From JAUWQU01 sp964605095 (GTDB lineage: Bacteria > Planctomycetota > Phycisphaerae > SM23-33), in the NCBI GenBank assembly GCA_964605095.1, contig CAZSBS010000141.1:1-12708 (forward strand): a DNA stretch of 12,708 nt. Reading direction: 5' to 3'. A program made the translations under genes and the position numbers. The notes under the pieces were generated by a model that did not search any database, was not told where the DNA came from, and worked only from the letters and a program-made list of their open reading frames with translations. Positions 1-5,597 of this stretch are shown in pieces; positions within the stretch are counted from its first letter, which is position 1; each line of letters starts with the position of its first letter.

Positions 1-147
1 ATAACCAATCGCCCTGGGGGCTCAAGAAGAGGTGCCAGGATTTGTCCTCGCACACGCTTCATGCCGGGGTGGTTTTCGTTCTGGGCTGTACCGGTCCGGC
101 AGGCTAGAATAGGGGCACCCATCCATAGCAGACAAGGAGAAACGCAC
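1..147 (+). promoter_or_regulatory. Upstream region of corA
   Basis: No gene is supported here. A TAGAAT hexamer (105-110) is a plausible -10 box for corA, but no good -35 lies 16-18 nt before it, so the promoter is tentative. The Shine-Dalgarno sequence AAGGAGA (134-140) sits 7 nt before the ATG at 148 and decides that start. The first 40 bases contain a GCCCT/GGGGGC stretch that resembles a decayed copy of the palindromic repeats found near 1750 and 2120. Confidence 0.35.
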
Positions 148-1212
148 ATGCCCAGGTCCAGCAGGAAAAAACGCGCGAAGCACGGTCTGCCGCCCGGCAG
201 CCTGGTTCACATCGGCGAGCGGAAAATCGAGAAGGTCCGCATCTCCGTGATGGACTACGATGAAAGTCGATGTTACGAGGCCGTGCTGGACGACATCGAG
301 CAGACGGCCGAGTACCGCGACAAGCCCAGTATTTCGTGGGTCAACATCGACGGCATTCACGACAAGGAAACGATGGAGGCCGCTGGGCGGATATTCGACA
401 TTCACCAGCTCGTCCTGGCCGACATCATGAACACCGGCCAGCGCCCCAAGTACGAGGCATACGACGGCTACGTGTTCATCGTCCTGAAGATGTTGGACAT
501 GCAGTCCAGCCACAACGAGATCATCGCCGAGCAGATCAGCATCCTGATCAGCCGCAACTGCGTGATTACGTTCCAGGAGGCCCCGGGCGACGTGCTGGAC
601 GTTCTTCGCGACCGCATCCGCGGCTCGAAGGGGCGGATTCGCAGGGCCGGGCCGGACTACCTGGCCAATTGTATCCTGGACGCCATCCTCGACGGATACT
701 ACGCGGTCATGGACGACCTGTCCGATCGCGTCAGCGACATGGAGGAGCGCCTCATCGAGCAGCCCGGCCAGAACCTGCTGCAACGGATTTACGCCGCCCG
801 GCGCGAATGCCTGTTGCTCCGTAAGTACATTCGCCCGGTGCGGGAGATCATAACCAGCCTGGAGCACAACGAGAGCGGCCTGGTCCGCCCCGAGACTTCG
901 CCCTACATCCGCGACCTGTACGACCACTCGCTTCAGATTCTCGAAACGATGGAGAGCCTTCGCGACAGCATTACCGGCATGCTCGAGATGTACCTGTCCA
1001 GCGCCTCCAACCGCATGAACGAAGTGATGAAAGTCCTGACTATCATCGCGACAATATTCATACCGCTGACGTTCATAGCGGGAGTATATGGAATGAACCT
1101 GCCCAACATGCCGGAAATGGGATGGCGGTACTCATACCCGGCCGTGTGGGGCGTGATGCTGGCCGTGGGCGGCGGGATGTTCTGGTTCTTCTACCGCAAG
1201 AAGTGGATCTGA
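148..1212 (+). CDS. corA: CorA family magnesium/cobalt transport protein
   Basis: A 354-residue inner-membrane channel, predicted to carry Mg2+ (also Co2+ or Ni2+) into the cytoplasm as a homopentamer. The family signature is visible: a GMN triad at residues 315-317 directly after the first membrane helix (about 293-313) and followed by LPNMPE, then a second helix (about 330-349) and the short basic tail RKKWI. Residues 1-290 form the usual soluble alpha/beta funnel with a long stalk helix. Length matches the classical family (about 350). An in-frame ATG at 61 would add 29 residues, but the ATG at 148 has AAGGAGA 7 nt upstream and gives the normal N-terminus, so it is preferred. The gene appears monocistronic: next on this strand is a 1 kb gap. 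Ion specificity cannot be told from sequence. Family assignment is very secure. Confidence 0.96.
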   Translation: MPRSSRKKRAKHGLPPGSLVHIGERKIEKVRISVMDYDESRCYEAVLDDIEQTAEYRDKPSISWVNIDGIHDKETMEAAGRIFDIHQLVLADIMNTGQRPKYEAYDGYVFIVLKMLDMQSSHNEIIAEQISILISRNCVITFQEAPGDVLDVLRDRIRGSKGRIRRAGPDYLANCILDAILDGYYAVMDDLSDRVSDMEERLIEQPGQNLLQRIYAARRECLLLRKYIRPVREIITSLEHNESGLVRPETSPYIRDLYDHSLQILETMESLRDSITGMLEMYLSSASNRMNEVMKVLTIIATIFIPLTFIAGVYGMNLPNMPEMGWRYSYPAVWGVMLAVGGGMFWFFYRKKWI

Positions 1213-1398
1213 GGCGGCTGGGGCGGATTTCGTGAAACTCTCCGCCGCTCGGCGCAACAACGGCGGGTGGCATGTTTCCAAACGCCCATCGCTCACGGTG
1301 CTGTGCTTTTGCGTCCGCGGAAGCATGTCCGGGCTGTTTCTCTGCCGCGTGCCGCGGCCAGGGCGGCAATTGCACCTGTTCATAAAATAACTTCACCG

Positions 1399-1584
1399 TC
1401 ACCCTGGCTGCACCGAAAAAAAACTGGCCCCCACCGCAGACAGATCATTCTGAAGCTGCATCGCCACCTGGCCCACCAGACCCTTCAGGGTTTTCAGTTC
1501 GTACCCGAGCTTGATTGATAGAGGAACAAGGAACTCTTGGACAATTCGTTCATCGTCGCGGTCAAGCTTCCCCGTAAGTTGCAT
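1399..1584 (-). CDS. Small hypothetical protein, 61 aa
   Basis: Not recognised. It would encode 61 residues beginning MQLTGKLDRDDERIV, with an amphipathic, Leu/Val-rich centre, few charged residues in the second half, and no membrane segment or signal peptide. The reason to list it is its start: AGGAGAT (complement of 1591-1597) lies 6 nt upstream of the ATG, one of the best Shine-Dalgarno matches in the window. Composition looks protein-like rather than like the Arg/Pro-rich translations typical of random GC-rich frames. A 29-codon ORF ends just upstream (see that entry). It lies in a gap with mobile-element remains, so it could be an accessory or orphan gene. No function is proposed. An alternative is a chance ORF. 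Confidence 0.45.
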   Translation of the reverse strand: MQLTGKLDRDDERIVQEFLVPLSIKLGYELKTLKGLVGQVAMQLQNDLSAVGASFFSVQPG

Positions 1585-1588
1585 CGAT

Positions 1589-1678
1589 TCATCTCCTGGT
1601 CATGTTCGTTGGAGAGGCAATCACGAGTACTTTCACAATTTCGTTCGCCTTCCGACAGGTCGTATATTCCACAGGCAT
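1589..1678 (-). CDS. Possible 29-aa leader ORF upstream of the 61-aa ORF
   Basis: Doubtful. An ATG at 1676-1678 opens 29 codons (starting MPVEYTTCRKANEIV) that close with a TGA at 1589-1591. That stop overlaps the AGGAGAT ribosome site of the following 61-aa ORF and lies 4 nt before its ATG, an arrangement typical of translational coupling. A weak AGGG stands 5 nt before its own ATG. It is too short for any family call and could be chance. Confidence 0.22.
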   Translation of the reverse strand: MPVEYTTCRKANEIVKVLVIASPTNMTRR

Positions 1679-1739
1679 ATTCACCCTATCTCGCTCTTAG
1701 AATCAACCTTCGCCACAGCTCCCGCCTCGGCAGGCATTA

Positions 1740-1848
1740 CGCCCCGGCAGGGGCGCCGGACTGTAGCCACGGGTGAAGCGACGCCCCTTGGGGCAGAGCG
1801 CAACCCGTGGAAAACGGTCGTTTCCCAAACCCGCCCCGGCAGGGGCGG
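1740..1848. repeat. REP-like palindromic repeat block 1
   Basis: A block of nested inverted repeats. GCCCC/GGGGC arms around GGCA occur at 1741-1754 and, extended to a perfect 7-bp stem, at 1831-1848. Between them a two-level hairpin has outer arms CCACGGGT (1767-1774) and ACCCGTGG (1803-1810) and inner arms GCCCC (1783-1787) and GGGGC (1790-1794). These sit immediately beside the transposase stub at 1866-2000. By analogy with REP elements mobilised by REP-associated tyrosine transposases, they are probably non-autonomous repeats of that kind. The palindromes are directly visible; the link to the transposase is inferred. Confidence 0.7.
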
Positions 1849-1865
1849 AGGAAGCGCCATGACCG

Positions 1866-2000
1866 GGGGCCCTTCTTTGCCCGCACGATGCCGCCCATGT
1901 AGGGATACAGGCGATCGGCCATGTCGGGCCCAATCCACGACTGCCGGCGTTTGGTGCTGCAGACGATGTGCAGAAGAATCTGAGAGTAGGTGCCGGACAT
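1866..2000 (-). pseudogene. IS200-like / REP-associated tyrosine transposase, N-terminal fragment
   Basis: The first 45 codons read as the N-terminus of a Y1 (HUH) transposase of the IS200/REP-associated type: MSGTYSQILLH, then CSTKRRQSWI, then DRLYPYMGGIVRAKKG. The start at 2000 is supported by AGGAGT (complement of 2005-2010), 4 nt upstream. After the KKG the frame enters palindromic repeat sequence and homology stops. A complete enzyme is about 150 residues, with a His-hydrophobic-His metal site and a catalytic Tyr. Neither is present and neither is found nearby, so this is a non-functional stub. The break coincides with the edge of repeat block 1, so repeat insertion or a deletion probably destroyed the gene. 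Family call is from pattern recognition and fairly sure; the exact breakpoint is approximate. Confidence 0.72.
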
Positions 2001-2010
2001 CGCGACTCCT

Positions 2011-2135
2011 TTGCCCCTCCGGGGCAAGAGAATGAATAAGGAATATGAAACTCGGATTCCGCTTCCACGGGTTCCGCGACGCAAGAAGCGGCGTCGCTCC
2101 ACCCGTGTCTACAACCCATCGCCCCGCTGGGGCGA
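2011..2135. repeat. REP-like palindromic repeat block 2
   Basis: It starts directly upstream of the transposase stub with a perfect hairpin, TTGCCCC (2011-2017) and GGGGCAA (2021-2027). A two-level hairpin follows with outer arms CACGGGT (2066-2072) and ACCCGTG (2101-2107) and inner arms GCGACGC (2076-2082) and GCGTCGC (2091-2097). A last hairpin is TCGCCCC (2119-2125) with GGGGCGA (2129-2135). The outer-arm sequence is the same as in block 1, while the inner arms differ but still pair, which marks both as members of one repeat family. Confidence 0.68.
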
Positions 2136-2164
2136 GAACCTTATCTTAACATCACCCCGGCCGC

Positions 2165-2193
2165 TTCCCAACCGGCGATATACTTTCTATAAT
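2165..2193 (+). promoter_or_regulatory. Sigma70-type promoter for the lipoprotein gene
   Basis: A perfect TATAAT (-10, 2188-2193) lies 17 nt downstream of TTCCCA (2165-2170), which matches the -35 consensus at four of six bases. Transcription would start near 2200, leaving a leader of about 67 nt before the ATG at 2267. The stretch is AT-rich against a GC-rich background. This is a sequence match only. Confidence 0.55.
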
Positions 2194-2216
2194 GTTTGCG
2201 AGCACGATGCGTACCA

Positions 2217-2241
2217 GGTTCTCGCACTTGCGAGAGTTTTC
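2217..2241 (+). promoter_or_regulatory. Hairpin in the leader of the lipoprotein mRNA
   Basis: TCTCGCA (2220-2226) pairs perfectly with TGCGAGA (2229-2235) around a 2-nt loop, extendable by G-U pairs, and is followed by TTTT (2237-2240). It lies between the promoter and the ribosome site. It resembles a short intrinsic terminator or attenuator, but the loop is only 2 nt and the T-run is short, so it may be incidental. Confidence 0.3.
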
Positions 2242-2266
2242 ATACACGTTCTACGGGAGACGCACT

Positions 2267-3718
2267 ATGAAGCGATTCGCCGCGGTTTGCATGATTTTCC
2301 TTCTGGGCCTTGGGTTCGTTGTTTCCGCCGGCTGCCTGCCTCGGCAGCTTGTCGTCTGGTCGCCCGACGGCGCTCGCGCCGTGGTGATGGATTCCAACTC
2401 GACAAGCCTCTGCGACGGCGATGGCAAACTCGCCACGCTAAACATCGGCACAGCCCAGGCCGCGGCCTGGACCGCCGACTCCAAGCACGTGCTCCTGGCT
2501 GTGCAAAAGTCCGCCGCCAAGTGGGCTGACATCGCCCCCGTCCTTGACGAGCCCACCAGCCAGGCCGTAATCGCCGCCGCTGACGACCTCGAAAAGGCCA
2601 TCCTCGCCGCACCCGCCGGCGAGGAACTGACCGACGAACAAGTCCAGGAAATAGCCAAGAAGGTCTTCGAGGGCCGCAACAGCCTCGCCCCGGCCGCGAC
2701 TGTCTACCTGCGCGACGCCCGCCCCGACGCCATGCGAAAGCGGCTCGGCGACAAGTGGAAGACCATGGAAAAGCTGTCGGTCCCCTACACCCAGCTCGGC
2801 CTCCACGACCTCGACGGCATGTCGCTGAAGCCCGGCCAGGTCATCCTCAATTCGCTCAAGGGCATAAACGAACTCCGCCTCGCCCCGAACGGCAAGGCCG
2901 TGGCGTACGTCACCGGCTCGGACAAAACGGAAAGCAGCTTCACGCTGTGGCTGGCCCCGACGACCGCCAAGGCCGCACCTCGCGAGTTGGCCGACAGGGT
3001 CGCCATCTTCCCCGACTTTTCCGCCGATGGGCAATACGTGGCCTACATCCAGTCAGGCAAGACGTCGCCGTCGGCCCCACTTGGCACGCTGGCCAGACGA
3101 CAAGTCGCCGACGCCAACGCCACCCTCCTGGCTGAACTGCCCGACGCCCAAGACCTCGCCGCACTCGTCTTCGACAACATGCTGGCCGCAAGGTGCCTCG
3201 CCGACGGGCGAATCCTCTTTTCGTCCGCCGATGCGAATCTCCCAGCCGCCGTGGCTGAGATGCGGAAGACCAAGTCGCTCTTCGCCTTCACTCCCGGCGA
3301 GCCCGCCAAGGTCGCTCGCGTCGTCCCATGTGACAGCAAAGTCCAACTTCCCGAGGATCTGCTGTTCGATCTCAGCCCGGACCAGAAGCAGGTCAGCGTT
3401 GCCGGCGGCAACGGCAGGGTCGCTGTGGTGAGCCTGGCCGACGGGCAGATAACCTGGGTTCTGAATGAAGAAGTCAAAGAAAACAAGCTCCAGATGCTCC
3501 CGGCCTGGCGAAAGACGGGCGAACTGTGCTTCGTCATCCCACCAAACAAGGAATTGAACAAGAACGAGGACCGGTGCGAAGTCGCCCTGTGGTCGGCCGG
3601 GAAGATCTCCGTGATAAGCAAGGCCTGGCCAGACGCCGTCCTGGAAAACCTGTCCTTCGCCCCCTCGCCCAAAAAACCAACCACCGCACCAGCCACGGGA
3701 CCGGCTGGCGGGTTCTAA
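2267..3718 (+). CDS. Lipoprotein with predicted WD40/TolB-like beta-propeller repeats
   Basis: 483 residues. The N-terminus MKRFAAVCMIFLLGLGF is a lipoprotein signal, with lipobox SAGC placing the lipidated Cys at residue 23. The mature part shows repeated blade-like segments of the type SPDG..AVV, TADSKHVLLAV, PNGKAVAYVTG, SADGQYVAYIQSG and SPDQKQVSVAG, characteristic of PD40/TolB propellers, interrupted by a helical stretch around residues 80-160. The C-terminus ends in a flexible Pro/Thr/Ala-rich tail. It is therefore probably anchored in a membrane facing the periplasm, acting as a binding scaffold. No catalytic motif is seen. An in-frame ATG at 2192 exists, but it lies on the -10 box. 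The ATG at 2267 with GGGAGA 6 nt upstream starts the signal peptide correctly. Nothing downstream is co-directional, so it appears to stand alone. Partner and role are unknown. Confidence 0.85.
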   Translation: MKRFAAVCMIFLLGLGFVVSAGCLPRQLVVWSPDGARAVVMDSNSTSLCDGDGKLATLNIGTAQAAAWTADSKHVLLAVQKSAAKWADIAPVLDEPTSQAVIAAADDLEKAILAAPAGEELTDEQVQEIAKKVFEGRNSLAPAATVYLRDARPDAMRKRLGDKWKTMEKLSVPYTQLGLHDLDGMSLKPGQVILNSLKGINELRLAPNGKAVAYVTGSDKTESSFTLWLAPTTAKAAPRELADRVAIFPDFSADGQYVAYIQSGKTSPSAPLGTLARRQVADANATLLAELPDAQDLAALVFDNMLAARCLADGRILFSSADANLPAAVAEMRKTKSLFAFTPGEPAKVARVVPCDSKVQLPEDLLFDLSPDQKQVSVAGGNGRVAVVSLADGQITWVLNEEVKENKLQMLPAWRKTGELCFVIPPNKELNKNEDRCEVALWSAGKISVISKAWPDAVLENLSFAPSPKKPTTAPATGPAGGF

Positions 3719-3720
3719 GC

Positions 3721-3867
3721 GGACATCGCAACTTCGGCCCTGGGTGTCCCGCCCATGAGTCCCACGGGCGTCTCGCCAGTGGTTATTCCGCCCAAAGCAG
3801 GGCCGAGACGGCCCTGCGACGCATGGGCAAGATGCCCATGCCACGCCCACCGGACCGGCCTTTTCAC
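3721..3867. repeat. Hairpin-rich intergenic repeat between lipoprotein gene and tRNA
   Basis: A compact array of inverted repeats. GCAGGGCC (3797-3804) pairs with GGCCCTGC (3810-3817), then GCATGGGCA (3821-3829) pairs perfectly with TGCCCATGC (3833-3841) around AGA. A weaker GGCG/CGCC pair lies just upstream near 3768-3778. There is no T-run after either stem, so a role as an intrinsic terminator is not supported, although it lies between convergent transcripts (the lipoprotein gene ends at 3718 and the tRNA reads toward it). From memory, planctomycete genomes carry many similar ATGGGCA-type dispersed repeats; copy number cannot be judged here. Confidence 0.55.
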
Positions 3868-3940
3868 TACGCCCGACAGGAGTCGAACCTGCAACCCTCG
3901 GTTCCGAAGACCGATGCTCTATCCATTGAGCTACGGGCGC
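3868..3940 (-). tRNA. tRNA-Arg (anticodon UCG)
   Basis: Read on the minus strand, a full 73-nt cloverleaf can be drawn. The 7-bp acceptor stem is GCGCCCG with CGGGCGT (terminal G-U). The D arm is GCTC/GAGC, and the anticodon stem TCGGT/ACCGA encloses the loop CTTCGGA. The 5-nt variable region is followed by a T arm with loop TTCGACT, and the discriminator is A. The anticodon TCG at the centre of the loop decodes CGA, so it is an arginine tRNA. CCA is not encoded (the next bases are GTG) and must be added enzymatically. An ATTAAA at 3952-3957 (TTTAAT on the coding strand) is a possible -10 box. An integrase remnant lies about 270 nt away, so this tRNA may have served as an attachment site. Confidence 0.96.
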
Positions 3941-3996
3941 TTAGTGCTGCTATTAAAGTGTGTTACATACAATCTGCGGCTTGCCGAAAAAACGTC

Positions 3997-4054
3997 TTTT
4001 TGATACCATTCCGGGCCATTTTGATACCATTTTCACCGCTTCTTTGATACGGTT
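3997..4054. repeat. Three spaced TTTGATAC repeats
   Basis: The core TGATAC recurs at 4001, 4022 and 4045, each preceded by TTT or TTTT, the first two extended to TTTTGATACCATT. Spacing is 21 and 23 nt, about two helical turns. They lie directly upstream of the tRNA-Arg and before the recombinase fragment. They could be recombinase arm sites or binding sites for a regulator on one face of the helix; no such protein is identified. With only three copies, chance is not excluded. Confidence 0.4.
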
Positions 4055-4213
4055 TTCCTGGAAGACGATCAACCAACAAAGCCAACAGAACGCCATTATC
4101 CCCGCGGCCAGTGCGAGAGTCAACTTCTTTGGGCAACTTCGGGGCGGTGGGAAGACATCTGGTCATCGCTATTTCCACCAGCATTGCCTCCATCGAAAGC
4201 AGAATCATTATAG

Positions 4214-4370
4214 AAGACGAGACGATCGCTCCTGGCCGCCAACAAGGTCAGCCCGCGAGCGGCCGAGGCCTTGATGCGTCATACCAACCCGCGCCTGACC
4301 GCCAGCGTCTACACGGATGAGAAGTTTTTGCCATTTGCCCCTGGCGGCGGAGTTGGTGAATGTGCCGGCC
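4214..4370 (+). pseudogene. Tyrosine recombinase (phage-type integrase), C-terminal remnant
   Basis: One frame reads ANKVSPRAAEALMRHTNP followed by RLTASVYTDE (codons from 4238 to 4321). This is the typical end of a phage-type integrase: the conserved LMRH block followed by the segment carrying the catalytic Tyr (VYTD, Tyr at 4310-4312). A stop codon at 4211 closes this frame upstream and no Arg-containing box precedes it. Downstream, family-like sequence (LAAELVNVPA) resumes at 4341 in a different frame, so a frameshift lies between about 4325 and 4340. At most 50 codons of a gene of about 400 survive. It overlaps no working gene and reads toward the 3' end of the racemase gene. With the neighbouring tRNA-Arg it probably marks an old integration event. 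Homology is recognised by eye, with good but not certain confidence. Confidence 0.62.
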
Positions 4371-4383
4371 ATACCCGCAAGGC

Positions 4384-5436
4384 CTACCAGATGTCGCCGA
4401 TGGTGAAGCCCTCGGGGAAAGGATCGTCATCGGCCAGGACGTAGCTGCTGAAACCCGTGATCCACGCCCGGCCGCTGATTGTGGGGACGACGGCGGGGTA
4501 CGGGCCGACCTTGGTCTCTTGGATCAGCTTGCCGGTGAAGATGGTCCCGAGGACGCCCTCGTGGCGGAACGGTCTGTTCAGTTGCAGCTCGCCCTTGGCG
4601 TGCAGGGCGGCCATCTTAGCGCACGTACCGGTGCCGCAAGGCGAACGGTCTATCGCGCCGGTCCATGTCGCGGGACGATCCCAATCCAGCGTGCCGGTCG
4701 AGACGACTACGGCGTTCTTCATGTCGGCCCCGGCATGCGTGGCCGGCGCGGAGAGCACGGTAATCGTCACGCCTTCGAAGCCGGGCTGGTCGGGATGGAC
4801 GACGGGAAGCTGCTCCTGAGCGGCGGCCTTGATCATCTCGCCAATCCGCGTTATCTCGCGGCCTTCCTCGGGTGTGAGTTTCAGCCCGAAGGCCGTCGCA
4901 TCGGCGATGACGTAGAACATGCCGCCGTAAGCCACGTCCACTTTGACCGGGCCCAGATGCGGCACTTCGATAATCTTGTCCAGATGCACCGCGAAAGCGG
5001 GCACGTTGCGGAAAGTGACGCCCTTTACCTTCCCGCCCTCACACTCGGCCCGCACGTGAATCAGCCCGGCGGGCGATTCGAGCGTAAGTTCCGTCACCGG
5101 CTCGCGCATCGGCACCATGCCGGTTTCCAGCAGGACAGTCGTCACACAGATCGTGTTTGTGCCAGACATACCGGGATACTCGACCTGCTCCATAATGACG
5201 AAGCCCGCGTCAGCGTCCGGGTGCGTGGCCGGCAGGATCAGGTTGCAGTTGGCGGCCGGATAGCCCCTTGGCTCGCGGAGCATCCATTTGCGCAGCGAGT
5301 CGCAATGATGCTGCAGATACTGCATCTTCTCAAACATGGTCCCGCCAGGCACATCGAGCACGCCGCCGACAATCACGCGCCCCGGCTCGCCGCACGCGTG
5401 GGCATCAACTGCCTGTATCATGCGTCCCAAATGCAT
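4384..5436 (-). CDS. Proline racemase / hydroxyproline epimerase family protein
   Basis: 350 residues. The family interconverts or dehydrates proline and hydroxyprolines in the cytoplasm without cofactor, using two opposed acid/base residues. Visible landmarks are DAHACGEPGRVIVGG (residues 11-25), the first active-site loop GMSGTNT (89-95), and DRSPCGTGTCA (263-273), which supplies the second catalytic Cys (Cys267). The first catalytic position, Cys in proline racemase, is Ser91 here. In this family Cys/Cys is seen in proline racemase and 4-hydroxyproline 2-epimerase, Ser/Cys in some 4-hydroxyproline epimerases, and Thr/Cys in trans-3-hydroxyproline dehydratases, so epimerase activity is the best guess but unproven. 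The His that normally follows the first Cys-Gly is Thr93. The start at 5436 has GGGAG 6 nt upstream and gives family length; earlier in-frame ATGs do not. It is the last gene of the cluster, 161 nt after the DUF6288 gene. Confidence 0.88.
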   Translation of the reverse strand: MHLGRMIQAVDAHACGEPGRVIVGGVLDVPGGTMFEKMQYLQHHCDSLRKWMLREPRGYPAANCNLILPATHPDADAGFVIMEQVEYPGMSGTNTICVTTVLLETGMVPMREPVTELTLESPAGLIHVRAECEGGKVKGVTFRNVPAFAVHLDKIIEVPHLGPVKVDVAYGGMFYVIADATAFGLKLTPEEGREITRIGEMIKAAAQEQLPVVHPDQPGFEGVTITVLSAPATHAGADMKNAVVVSTGTLDWDRPATWTGAIDRSPCGTGTCAKMAALHAKGELQLNRPFRHEGVLGTIFTGKLIQETKVGPYPAVVPTISGRAWITGFSSYVLADDDPFPEGFTIGDIW

Positions 5437-5597
5437 GGCTTGCTCCCTTACGATAGACATCCGAGCGGCGTTACTTCTTGTGAAACCATAACTCGCCACG
5501 TGATTCCGTGGGGGCAAGCCCGCAAATCTCTTGGGTAATTGTGCGGGCCGAAGGCCGGTGGTCCGCTTCACCACGTTGTCTCACACCGAGGTACCTG

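Noticed and set aside
22..927. A 301-codon open frame on the minus strand
   Set aside because: It is the antisense shadow of corA, with an Ala/Val/His/Asp-rich composition typical of complement frames.
1213..1250. Possible terminator after corA
   Set aside because: GGCGGA and TCCGCC can pair, but around a 13-nt loop and with no T-run, so it is not supported as an intrinsic terminator.
3963..4208. An 81-codon minus-strand frame upstream of the tRNA
   Set aside because: No ribosome site before its start, it spans the TTTGATAC repeats, and the neighbouring frame looks equally plausible. Nothing recognisable is encoded.
4360..5538. A 392-codon open frame on the plus strand
   Set aside because: It is the antisense shadow of the racemase-family gene; no recognisable domain and no convincing ribosome site.
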